From NCBI GenBank assembly GCA_963758205.1, contig CAVWUM010000002.1, positions 124,001 to 188,000 on the forward strand: a stretch of 64,000 nucleotides of DNA, given 5' to 3'. The position numbers and the translations under genes were made by a program. The stretch comes from Owenweeksia sp963758205. Its GTDB lineage: Bacteria > Bacteroidota > Bacteroidia > Flavobacteriales > Schleiferiaceae. A model generated the notes under the pieces. The model was given only the letters and a program-made list of their open reading frames with translations, ran no database searches and was not told the origin of the DNA. This document shows positions 8,114 to 16,959 of this stretch, one piece after another. Numbering within the stretch: position 1 is the stretch's first letter; the number at the start of each line of letters is the position of its first letter.

Positions 8114-9580
8114 ATGGAACGGATCGTACTATCTACAGGCCAAAAAGCCCTGAAAATAAATCTCAACGAAAACATTTACGGAACCTTTGCTGAAATTGGT
8201 GCCGGCCAGGAAGTGGTTCGCCACTTTTTCAGAGCAGGGGGCGCTTCGGGCACCGTGGCCAAAACCATGAGTGCTTATGATAAAGACTTTAGCGATGCTA
8301 TTTATGGCCGTGAAATAGATGGCCGCTACGTTACTGAAGCCCGCTTGCGCAAGATGATTGAGCATGAGTATAACCTCATTGAGCAACGTCTTAGCCGCGA
8401 TAAATTTCCAAATAAGTGCTACTTCACCTTTTCCAATACCGTTGCTACGATCAACTTTACCAAAAAGTTTAAAGGCCACGGCTGGATGGGCATCCGCTTT
8501 CAACTTGCGCCCGACCAGGAGCCAAATGATGTGATCTTCCACATCCGTATGAAAGAGGAAGAAGCTCACCTACAGCAGGAAACCATTGGTGTGATGGGTG
8601 TTAACCTTATTTATGGTTGCTTTCATATCCGCAACAAACCCGAAGAGTTGCTTCGCTCACTATATGATAATATTGCCAAGTACAAGGTGGAAATTGACAT
8701 GGTGCACTTTGAAGGCCCCGAATTTAAGGATGTGGATAACCGCCTGATGTCTCTCCAGCTTATTAAAAACGGAATGACGGATGCCGTGATTTTTGGCCCG
8801 GAGGGGAAAAATATATTGCCGGCTGCCCTACTTTATAAGAAAAACATTCTCGCTTTGCGCGGAAGCTTCCGCCCCGCTACCAAGGTTAATATTGATATGA
8901 TAAAAAAAGGGTATGGCTATTTTGTGGATGAACGCAAAGTAGATCATGAAAACCTGGTGGTGCTTTTTGAAATAACCCTTAACAACCTTAAAGCTGAAGG
9001 CGAAATTGATGAACAGGATTTTCTAGACAGAGCTGAAATACTTTGTTCACTCGGGCAAACTGTTTTGATCTCCAACCACCAGCAATATTATAAGCTGGTG
9101 GAGTATTTTACTCGCTATACCGAAGAGCGCATGGGTCTGATCATGGGCGTTACCAATCTTAAAGAGCTATTTGCTGAAAAGTATTACCGCGAACTTAAAG
9201 GTGGAATTTTGGAAGCCTTTGGTATTCTTTATTCGTCTGACCTTAAGCTCTACGTGTACCCCTCTCAGCCAAGTAATGATGCACCTTTAGAAACAAGTAA
9301 ATCTGTGAAAATTCACCCAAGGCTACAGCCATTGTTTGATTACCTGATGTTCAATAAGCGTATTATTGATATTGAGAATTACGACCCCGATATTCTACAG
9401 ATTTTCAGTAGAGACGTATTGCGCAAAATACGTTCAGGTGAAGAAGACTGGGATAAGGCTCTTCCCGCTTACGTTGATAACATCATCCGCGATAAGCGAC
9501 TATTTGGTTACGATCCGGATAACGGAAAGAAAAATAAAGAAGCCGAGGGCGAAGAAGAAATGGAAGAAACGAATGCCTGA
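8114..9580 (+). CDS. Conserved Bacteroidota protein of unknown function (family often mislabelled as nicotinate-nucleotide adenylyltransferase or TonB receptor)
   Basis: A 488-residue soluble protein. I recognise the family from highly conserved stretches such as NENIYGTFAEIGAGQEVVRH, FRAGGASGTVAKTMSAYDK, FEGPEFKDVDNRLMSLQLI and KNILALRGSFRPATKVN. Many database names for it look unjustified. There is no signal peptide, no beta-barrel pattern and no (H/T)xGH nucleotidyltransferase motif here, so I assign no function. The C-terminal 20 residues are a Glu/Lys-rich tail. The gene is divergent from the MBL hydrolase and ends at a strong bidirectional terminator. Confidence 0.8.
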   Translation: MERIVLSTGQKALKINLNENIYGTFAEIGAGQEVVRHFFRAGGASGTVAKTMSAYDKDFSDAIYGREIDGRYVTEARLRKMIEHEYNLIEQRLSRDKFPNKCYFTFSNTVATINFTKKFKGHGWMGIRFQLAPDQEPNDVIFHIRMKEEEAHLQQETIGVMGVNLIYGCFHIRNKPEELLRSLYDNIAKYKVEIDMVHFEGPEFKDVDNRLMSLQLIKNGMTDAVIFGPEGKNILPAALLYKKNILALRGSFRPATKVNIDMIKKGYGYFVDERKVDHENLVVLFEITLNNLKAEGEIDEQDFLDRAEILCSLGQTVLISNHQQYYKLVEYFTRYTEERMGLIMGVTNLKELFAEKYYRELKGGILEAFGILYSSDLKLYVYPSQPSNDAPLETSKSVKIHPRLQPLFDYLMFNKRIIDIENYDPDILQIFSRDVLRKIRSGEEDWDKALPAYVDNIIRDKRLFGYDPDNGKKNKEAEGEEEMEETNA

Positions 9581-9601
9581 TTTTAAACAAAATAACTAAT
9601 C

Positions 9602-9641
9602 AAAAAAGCCCCGATATACTATTGTGCATCGGGGCTTTTTG
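9602..9641. terminator. Bidirectional rho-independent terminator
   Basis: Stem AGCCCCGAT (9607-9615) / ATCGGGGCT (9628-9636) with a T run on the right and an A run on the left. It serves the convergent genes ending at 9580 (+) and 9661 (-). Confidence 0.9.
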
Positions 9642-9660
9642 TTTGTGAGCATTTAATGGC

Positions 9661-10821
9661 TTAGACCCTGGCTTCCGCTTTTACCTGCATTTTCTTCAGC
9701 GCTTCTACCACGTAATCAATCTCCTCTTTGGTGTTATCCTTACCAATAGAAAAGCGGATAACGGGATATTCGTTATTTGGATAAATGGCCTGAATAACGT
9801 GTGAACCCTGTTGGCTGCCACTTGTACAGGCACTGCCTCCACTCAGGGCAATACCATTCATATCCAAAGTAAAAAGGTGCATATTATCTTTTGCAAAAGA
9901 TGGAAAACGAGCACTTACAATGGCTACCATAGATTCATCATGATTAGTACAGTTGCCGTTAAATAATACGCCATCCATTTCAGCACTTAACTTCTCAATC
10001 AGGTGTTTTTTCAACTCAAGGATATGCGCATTTTCACTCTCCCTATTCTCCAATGAATGTTGCAAGGCTGTGTGCATACCTCCAATTCCAAGAATATTCT
10101 CAGTACCACCACGCCTGCCACGCTCCTGAGAGCCACCTTCCATAAAAGGCCATACTTTAATACGATGATTTATATAGAGTAAACCAACTCCCTTGGGTCC
10201 GTAAAACTTATGTGCAGAAGCAGCCAAAAAGTCAACTTCCAGTTCCTGCAAATCAATGGGGTAATGGCCAATGGTTTGAACAGTATCGGTATGGAAATAA
10301 GCATTATTGCTTCTGCATAATCTGCCAACCGCTTTAAGATCGAGTAAATTACCTACCTCATTATTTCCATGCATAAGCGTTACAAGGGTTGAAACATCTT
10401 CTGCCAGCATTTCCTCCAAATGGTTAAGATCAATAGCACCGTTTTCCAAAAGGTCAACGTACTCCAATCGTACATGATAATTTTTCACCATAGCTTCTAC
10501 AGTATGCGATACAGCATGGTGCTCAATGGGTGAAGTAATAATTCGCTTTACGCCTAAATCGCGCACAGCACATAGTATGGCGGAGTTATCGGCCTCTGTG
10601 CCACCAGAGGTAAACACAATTTCATTGCCGGTGCAGTTAAGGGCCTTTGCCACATATTTGCGGGCTTCCTCTACTACAATTTTAGCTTTACGCCCATATT
10701 GGTGGGTGGAAGACGGATTGCCATGCGGGCCATCCAATAGTTCCATCATTCTTTCTTTTACTTCCTGCCTTAGTGGTGTAGTTGCTGCGTTGTCTAAATA
10801 AATCTTCCTTCTATTTTCCAA
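9661..10821 (-). CDS. Cysteine desulfurase family protein (IscS/NifS-like)
   Basis: PLP-dependent class V aminotransferase of 386 residues that would mobilise sulfur from cysteine. The PLP lysine is in SAHKFYGPKG, the PLP-contact motif is FTSGGTEADNSAI, and the mobile-loop catalytic Cys is in LSGGSACTSGSQQGSHV, as in group I (IscS/NifS) enzymes. No iscU or sufBCD genes are nearby, so its sulfur acceptor is unclear. The start overlaps the end of an upstream class V aminotransferase by 11 bases, forming a tandem pair behind glmM. Confidence 0.88.
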   Translation of the reverse strand: MENRRKIYLDNAATTPLRQEVKERMMELLDGPHGNPSSTHQYGRKAKIVVEEARKYVAKALNCTGNEIVFTSGGTEADNSAILCAVRDLGVKRIITSPIEHHAVSHTVEAMVKNYHVRLEYVDLLENGAIDLNHLEEMLAEDVSTLVTLMHGNNEVGNLLDLKAVGRLCRSNNAYFHTDTVQTIGHYPIDLQELEVDFLAASAHKFYGPKGVGLLYINHRIKVWPFMEGGSQERGRRGGTENILGIGGMHTALQHSLENRESENAHILELKKHLIEKLSAEMDGVLFNGNCTNHDESMVAIVSARFPSFAKDNMHLFTLDMNGIALSGGSACTSGSQQGSHVIQAIYPNNEYPVIRFSIGKDNTKEEIDYVVEALKKMQVKAEARV

Positions 10822-12317
10822 ACCAATTATTTATAATTTGATCTTCAGTTCCTTTAAAGCTTTTGTGAGTGAATTCGTTTGTTCTGGAGCTGTACTCATA
10901 ATCGTCCCTATATCTTTCAAAATTTAAAATGATGTCCTCTATGGCATCACAAATTTCAATTACATCAGCATCCCTCATGGTTGGGTGGATTGAAAGCCTT
11001 ACCCAACCGGGTTTATTGATAAAGTTTTCTGATTCTATTTGCTCCCTGATATCTGTACTTTTTTGTTGATCCAGTTGAAATAAATAATGACCGTAAGTAC
11101 CAGCACAACTGCATCCTCCACGTACTTGAATACCGTGTTTATCATTGAGCAACCTCACTATTAAGTTATAGTGTACAGTATCTGAATAAAAAGAAATGGC
11201 ACCTACACGCTTTTTTACAGAGCCGGCTAAAATGTTTACGGAGTCAATATTCTCCAAACGCTCAAATACATAGTTTACCAGCTCTTCTTCCCGCTGCTCA
11301 ATTTTCTCGCAGGTCATTTCCTCTTTAAGCCTTATGGCAAGGGCAGCTTTTATAGTTTGTAGAAAACCGGGTGTTCCTCCATCTTCCCTGGCTTCTATAT
11401 CTTCTGTATACTTATGTAATCCCCAGGGGTCAGTCCATACCACAGTGCCTCCACCGGGGTGATCGGGCACTTTGTTGGTGTAAAGGTTTTTGTTAAAAAT
11501 GAGGACTCCCGGAGTTCCTGGTCTATCCTAAAAATTTGTGGGGCGAAAAGAATATGGCATCCAGTTGAGCATCTTTGTCCTCAGGATGCATATCAATTTT
11601 TACATAAGGTGCGCTGCAGGCAAAATCAACAAAACACAAACCGGCATTGGCATGCATTAGTTTAGCCACTTCATAGTAAGGAGTTTTAATTCCCGTTACA
11701 TTGCTGCAGGAAGTAATGCTGGCAATCTTAATTTTTCTTTCCTTATACTCTTTAAGTAAATCGCTAAGGTGCCCCAGGTCAACCAGCCCATCTGAGTTTG
11801 GGTTAATCTTTACCACATCACATATGGTTTCGAGCCATGATGTTTGATTGGAATGATGTTCCATGTGTGTTATAAAAACCACTGGCTTATCATTTCCCGA
11901 AACCTGTACTCTATCTCTTACCTGTTCAGGATATTTAAAGCCCAGCATGCGCTGTAGTTTAAGCACGGCTCCCGTCATCCCTGTACCTGTGGGTATAAAG
12001 ATGTCATCCTTAGTTGCGTTTACGTGTTTTTTAATAATCTCCTTGGCTTCATGGTAAGCCTTGGTCATAACTGTGCCTGTAAATGAGGTTTCAGTATGAG
12101 TATTTGCCACATACTGACCAATACTCTCGGCCATAGTCATTTCAATTGGCGAATAAAGTCGGCCACTGGCAATCCAATCGGCATATATTATTTTCTTCTC
12201 ACCATAAGGGCCCACAAAGCTTTTGTCTATCCCGGTAATATTTTTCCGGAATTTTTCAAAGTACTCCTCCAATCCTGAGTCGCTGATTTTCGTTTCTTTA
12301 TCTACTAAGGTTTGCAT
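10811..12317 (-). pseudogene. Class V aminotransferase / cysteine desulfurase-like protein, interrupted by a +1 frameshift
   Basis: Two frames together make one PLP enzyme of about 500 residues. The first (12317 to the stop at 11523) ends at IFFSPHKFLG, with the PLP lysine. The second continues in the +1 frame with RPGTPGVLIFN and includes the catalytic-loop GGCSCAGTYGHYLF and the C-terminus. The junction reads GGA TAG ACC; skipping one base restores KFLG-RPGTPG, close to the family's KFLGGPGTPG. Everything else looks intact, so this is a recent lesion, a sequence error or possibly programmed +1 frameshifting at the in-frame TAG. It sits 15 bases after glmM and overlaps the next cysteine desulfurase. 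Confidence 0.8.
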
Positions 12318-12332
12318 GGTTTTAGGGTTTTA

Positions 12333-13718
12333 TTATTTAGCCATTGCACTCATTTCGTCCACAAACTTTTCGCCCAGTTCGGTTGCCCTTTCGGGAGATG
12401 TGGCCTCCGTATATACACGTACTATGGGCTCTGTATTGGATTTACGCAGATGCACCCATTCATTGTCAAAATCAATTTTTACCCCGTCAATAGTGGAGAG
12501 TTGCTCGTTGGAGTATTTGCCTTCAACTTCCTTCAAAAGCCCGTCTACGTCCATTCCGGCTTCCAGCTCAATTTTGTTTTTAGCCATGTAATATTCAGGG
12601 TAAGAGGCGCGCAGTTCGCTCATCTTTTTACCTGAAGTAGCCAATAGTGAAAGTATTAGGGCAACACCCACAAGTGAGTCGCGACCATAATGCAGGTCAG
12701 GTAAAATTACACCACCGTTACCCTCACCGCCCAGTACTGCATTTTTCTCCTTCATTTTAGTAACCACATTTACCTCGCCCACAGCGCTGGCAAAGTACTC
12801 TGACCCATGCTTTGCAGCCAAATCGCGCAAAGCACGGCTACTGCTAAGGTTGCTCACCACCGCACCTGGTTTGCGGGGCAACAGGTAATCCGCACAAGCC
12901 ACGAGGGTGTATTCTTCGCCAAACATTTTGCCATCCTCACTTATCAATGCAAGTCGATCCACATCAGGGTCAACCACTATACCTACATCGCAACCTTTAT
13001 CTTTTACCAGGGCCATAATATCACCCAAATGTGCTTCAAGTGGTTCCGGGTTGTGCGGAAATTTACCGTTTGGTTCGCAATACAATTTTTCAATCTGTTC
13101 TACGCCAAGTCTTTCCAACAAATAAGGTATGGCAATACCTCCGGTAGAGTTCACAGCATCTATGGCCACTTTCAGGTTGGCCTCCTTAATCTCTTGTGTT
13201 TCAATGTAGGGCAGAGCCAATATGGCATCCACGTGCTTTTTTAGCAAATCTGAGTTGGAAGTTACAGTACCCAACTCCATAACCTCAGCAAAGTCATAGT
13301 CTTCCTTCTCTACAATTTCTAAAATGGCTTTTCCATCATCGCCACTTAAAAACTCGCCCTTTTCATTAAGTAATTTCAGGGCATTCCATTGTACCGGATT
13401 GTGAGATGCGGTTAGAATAATTCCGCCATTGGCATTTTCAAAAACCACAGCCATTTCAACTGTGGGGGTTGTAGAAAGGTCCAGGTCTACTATATCTATC
13501 CCAAGGCCCACCAGGGTATTTTGCACCAAAGACTGAATCATGGCACCGGAAGGACGCGCATCACGCCCCATTACCACTTTTAATTTTCCGCTGTGGCGGG
13601 ATTTTAGCCATGTGCCATAAGCTGAAGCAAACTTTACCGCATCAAGCGGTGTCAGGTTGTCACCTGATTTTCCTCCAATGGTTCCTCTTATTCCTGAGAT
13701 AGATTTTATAAGCGTCAT
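12333..13718 (-). CDS. glmM: Phosphoglucosamine mutase
   Basis: Converts glucosamine-6-phosphate to glucosamine-1-phosphate for peptidoglycan and lipopolysaccharide precursors. The 461 residues show the alpha-D-phosphohexomutase layout: N-terminal SGIRGTIGG, the active serine loop TASHNPVQWNALK, the metal loop DPDVDRLAL, the sugar-binding GEGNGGVI and the C-terminal phosphate-binding RKSNTEPIVRVY. A phosphomannomutase/phosphoglucomutase assignment is possible, but the Bacteroidota form of this length is normally annotated GlmM. It is the first gene of a leftward operon with two class V aminotransferases. Confidence 0.88.
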   Translation of the reverse strand: MTLIKSISGIRGTIGGKSGDNLTPLDAVKFASAYGTWLKSRHSGKLKVVMGRDARPSGAMIQSLVQNTLVGLGIDIVDLDLSTTPTVEMAVVFENANGGIILTASHNPVQWNALKLLNEKGEFLSGDDGKAILEIVEKEDYDFAEVMELGTVTSNSDLLKKHVDAILALPYIETQEIKEANLKVAIDAVNSTGGIAIPYLLERLGVEQIEKLYCEPNGKFPHNPEPLEAHLGDIMALVKDKGCDVGIVVDPDVDRLALISEDGKMFGEEYTLVACADYLLPRKPGAVVSNLSSSRALRDLAAKHGSEYFASAVGEVNVVTKMKEKNAVLGGEGNGGVILPDLHYGRDSLVGVALILSLLATSGKKMSELRASYPEYYMAKNKIELEAGMDVDGLLKEVEGKYSNEQLSTIDGVKIDFDNEWVHLRKSNTEPIVRVYTEATSPERATELGEKFVDEMSAMAK

Positions 13719-13750
13719 TAAATACCGGGGTATATTTTACGTTAAAGTGG

Positions 13751-13758
13751 CAAAGATA
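13751..13758 (-). promoter_or_regulatory. Candidate -7 element for glmM operon
   Basis: The minus strand reads TATCTTTG, matching TAnnTTTG, 33-40 bases upstream of the glmM ATG. No good -33 triplet is seen. Confidence 0.35.
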
Positions 13759-13876
13759 TGAATTGACCTATGGTTTTTGCCGGTATCTAAAGGCCTTATT
13801 AGCCAGCCCATGCAACACCGGATACGATTTGCTAAAAACCTATTTACACCTTGAATCCAAAAGGATGTTAACTAAT

Positions 13877-13909
13877 TTGTGTAAAACCTCAAATGTGGCT
13901 TTAATTTTG
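13877..13909 (+). promoter_or_regulatory. Candidate promoter of the TPR gene
   Basis: TTG (13877-13879) and TAATTTTG (13902-13909) are separated by 22 bases, a fit to the Bacteroidota TTG / TAnnTTTG promoter. The expected start is near 13916, about 42 bases before the ATG. Confidence 0.5.
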
Positions 13910-13957
13910 CCACAGCAGGAATAAATACATTTAGGTAATCCAAATACCTGTTTTGCC

Positions 13958-15385
13958 ATGTTTGAAGACGATGATGATATTGAGGGAGATATTGAAAACC
14001 TGCTGCCCCTGATCAATAGGTTTGAGCAGATGCTTAAGCAGAAGGAGGAGTGGTTTTTTGATGTTGAAGAGTTTGAAGCAATCTCTGATTACTACTATGA
14101 GCGTGGCAAAATTACCCGCGCCATACACGCTGTTGAAATGGGCGCTGCCCAGCATCCTTCGTGCAGCAATTTTATGGTTAGAAAAGCCCAGTATTTTACC
14201 GCTTCTGATAAATTAAAACTTGCACAACGCGAGTTGGATAAACTGGAAAAACTGGAGCCTGAGAGTTATGACCTTTACATGACAAGGGCTGCCATTTACA
14301 GTAAGCAGGGTAAGCACCAACGAGCTATTCAGTTTTACAAAATGGCGCTGAAAAAATCAGAGTACCCTGAAGAGGTTTGGCCCATGCTGGCCATAGAACA
14401 CCAGATTTTAGGCAACTATGAGTTAGCCCTGAAGTATCTTAAGCTTACGCTTGAAGAAAATCCTGAAGACGAAATTGCGGTTTATAATATTGCCTTGTGT
14501 TTTGATCTTTTGGACCTTGGTGAAGATGGGATAAATTATTTTTTGAAGTTTACAGACAAAAACCCTTATAGCGAAATAGGCTGGTACCACCTGGGTATTT
14601 TACAGGGAAAGGAAAAACAGTTTGATAGTGCCATACAGTCAATAGACTACGCCATACTTATAGATGAATACTTTACCGCAGCCTATTACGAAAAGGCGCG
14701 GATACTGGAACGTACCTACCGGTTTAAAGAAGCTGCCGAAGCCTATAAAGACAGTTTTGAATTTGAGGGGCCAACCGGTTTTTCATACTACAAAATTGGT
14801 ATGTGCTACCTCAATATGTTTAAGCCCGATAAGGCGCTTAGCTATCTTACCAAAGCCATACAGGAAGACCCCGATCTGGATGAGGCCTTTTATGAACTGG
14901 CCTTAATGAAGGATGAGGAAAACTCCTGGTCGGAAGCCATCTATTTTATTGATAAGGCCCTGGAGCTTGATGCCGATAACCCTGACTATCTATTTACAAG
15001 TGCTGAGATTCATAAGCGTGCAGGCATGCTTAATGAAGCCGAAGTTATTTACAGCAAAATGCTGGAGCTGGGCTACATTGAGCCCGATGTGTTTATCGAC
15101 TATGCCGAATTGCTTTTTGACCTGTGCGAGTTTGATGAAGGCATGGAAGTATTGTACCAGGGGCAGCAGCTTAATCCTGATTCTGCGGAGATAAATTACC
15201 GCTTAAGTGGCTACCTGTATACTTTGCAGGAAAGCGATGAGGCTGATATCTACTTTAAAAAGGCGTTGGATATAAACCCTGACAGGCGGACTTTTTTCTT
15301 TGAATTATTTCCAAAACTTACGCAATCATTATCCATCCAAAGCATATTAACTGATGGTAAGTTTACCGGTACCAAAGAAGCTTAA
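13958..15385 (+). CDS. Tetratricopeptide repeat protein
   Basis: A 475-residue soluble protein made almost entirely of TPR-type helix pairs from about residue 45 to 460, for example PEEVWPMLAIEHQILGNYELALKY, SEIGWYHLGILQGKEKQFDSAI and PDYLFTSAEIHKRAGMLNEAE. The N-terminus is acidic (MFEDDDDIEGDIENLL). It has no signal peptide or membrane segment. It probably mediates protein-protein interaction; partners cannot be inferred. It is monocistronic and convergent with the pigment-cluster flavoprotein. Confidence 0.85.
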   Translation: MFEDDDDIEGDIENLLPLINRFEQMLKQKEEWFFDVEEFEAISDYYYERGKITRAIHAVEMGAAQHPSCSNFMVRKAQYFTASDKLKLAQRELDKLEKLEPESYDLYMTRAAIYSKQGKHQRAIQFYKMALKKSEYPEEVWPMLAIEHQILGNYELALKYLKLTLEENPEDEIAVYNIALCFDLLDLGEDGINYFLKFTDKNPYSEIGWYHLGILQGKEKQFDSAIQSIDYAILIDEYFTAAYYEKARILERTYRFKEAAEAYKDSFEFEGPTGFSYYKIGMCYLNMFKPDKALSYLTKAIQEDPDLDEAFYELALMKDEENSWSEAIYFIDKALELDADNPDYLFTSAEIHKRAGMLNEAEVIYSKMLELGYIEPDVFIDYAELLFDLCEFDEGMEVLYQGQQLNPDSAEINYRLSGYLYTLQESDEADIYFKKALDINPDRRTFFFELFPKLTQSLSIQSILTDGKFTGTKEA

Positions 15386-15436
15386 AATGATTCGCCTAAA
15401 TCTTTGCTGAAAGCACATTTGCAACAAGCAGTGTAG

Positions 15437-16957
15437 TTAAGCCTGCTTTATTTTTTCAAGCAAAGCGCGCTTATCCACAAACTCGGAGCAGGTAACCAAC
15501 GAACTTATAGTTACGCCTAAAATGCCATGCAGATTAATATTCTGGCCGGTTAAGTACAGGTTTGGAATTTTGGTTTTAGGAGTAATGAATGACTTTAGCG
15601 GAGACTTATAATCCTTTACCACGCCATATAGAGAGCCATCAAGATTGCCGATATAATCCCTGAAAGTAAGTGGGGTACTGCTATAAACCGCATTTATACT
15701 ATCCTTAAGATCAGGGAATTTTTGTGAGGCATAATCAATAACCTGTTTCTCTTTTTCCTTTTTGAATTGCCTGTAAGCTTCTCCCCTTTCCCCCGCCTCA
15801 GCAACGGTATTATGCGAATCCTTCCATTCTTCAAATTCCTCAAAGCGCATGTATGTTACCAGTATAATTCCTTTGGCATATTCATCATCATCCCCATGAG
15901 CCGGTGTGCTTAGCATGTAAGCAGTAGGCCAGTTTTGAGGATCATAATCTATGGCTGCCCAAACATCAGTAGTAGAGTGGTGGTAGTAATTATAGTTGCG
16001 ATATTTAAAAGTATTTGGCTTGCAGGTAATACTTACCACAAAGGTGGATATGGAGTTCTCCATATCATTTATACGATTGGTATAGGCCTTCCTCATCCGG
16101 CCTTCTTCTACCATGGCCACTGTGGCCTGCGGGTGAGCATTGGAAATAAAGGTTTTTCCGAAAAAGCGCTCGCCCTTATCGGTTACGGCCGCTGTAATAT
16201 TTTCACCCTCGTACTCAAATGATACTACATTTTTGTGTTTGATAACATCACCACCCATCTCGCGGATTTGCTTAGCAAGATATTTGGCAATTTGTGAGCC
16301 CCCATCAATACACCGGTAAGAACTCTGGATATAAGAGTTAACCACGAGGGCATGCACATATAGCGGAGTTTTATCACTATATCCTGCATATAGCAGATTT
16401 GTACCTGCCAATACACTTCTCAGCTTTTCATTTTTAGTCAGCCTTTCCAGATAATCAACTACGCCTACACCAAGCACATCATCTTCAAGATGACTATCTG
16501 TACTATATTTTAAGGAGTAAAGTGGGAAACGACTGCATACTTGCTGTATGGTTTTGCAATAACTATTAATGGCTTCTTCCTCATCAGGAAACTGGCGGAT
16601 TAAGGATTCCGCAAACCGATCGTAGCCCTGCGCATGATAATATTCATTGGGATCACCATCAAAACTCACCACATCAAACTTATCCTCATCCATCTTCAGG
16701 AGCTTCAGCTTGTCCATCAAACCAAAGTACTTAAAGAGCTGGTTCAGGTTTTGCCCTTCATCCAAACCACCTATATAATGCACCCCGGTATCAAAAACCA
16801 CCTTATCCCTGCTGAATACCTGCAGGTTGCCACCCAACTGGTGGTTTTTTTCCAGTACGCATACGGAGTAACCTTCTGAAGCCAGAATGTAAGCACACTC
16901 CAGCCCGCCAAGGCCGCTGCCGATAATTACAAAGTCATATTTGCGGGTTTCCTCCAT
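15437..16957 (-). CDS. FAD-dependent oxidoreductase of the phytoene desaturase / carotene isomerase type (pigment cluster)
   Basis: A 506-residue flavoprotein. The N-terminal dinucleotide-binding motif is DFVIIGSGLGGLECAYILASEG (VIIGSGLGG with GxGxxG at 13-18) followed by VLEKNHQLGGNLQVF, and the C-terminal motif is LYLTGQNINLHGILG. This is the CrtI/CrtISO/RetSat superfamily. Similar genes occur in flexirubin-type clusters, where they could act on the polyene chain or on redox tailoring; the precise reaction is not known to me. The start codon lies 2 bases from the stop of the upstream exporter fusion, so the two form one leftward operon. Confidence 0.82.
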   Translation of the reverse strand: MEETRKYDFVIIGSGLGGLECAYILASEGYSVCVLEKNHQLGGNLQVFSRDKVVFDTGVHYIGGLDEGQNLNQLFKYFGLMDKLKLLKMDEDKFDVVSFDGDPNEYYHAQGYDRFAESLIRQFPDEEEAINSYCKTIQQVCSRFPLYSLKYSTDSHLEDDVLGVGVVDYLERLTKNEKLRSVLAGTNLLYAGYSDKTPLYVHALVVNSYIQSSYRCIDGGSQIAKYLAKQIREMGGDVIKHKNVVSFEYEGENITAAVTDKGERFFGKTFISNAHPQATVAMVEEGRMRKAYTNRINDMENSISTFVVSITCKPNTFKYRNYNYYHHSTTDVWAAIDYDPQNWPTAYMLSTPAHGDDDEYAKGIILVTYMRFEEFEEWKDSHNTVAEAGERGEAYRQFKKEKEKQVIDYASQKFPDLKDSINAVYSSTPLTFRDYIGNLDGSLYGVVKDYKSPLKSFITPKTKIPNLYLTGQNINLHGILGVTISSLVTCSEFVDKRALLEKIKQA

Positions 16958-16959
16958 TT

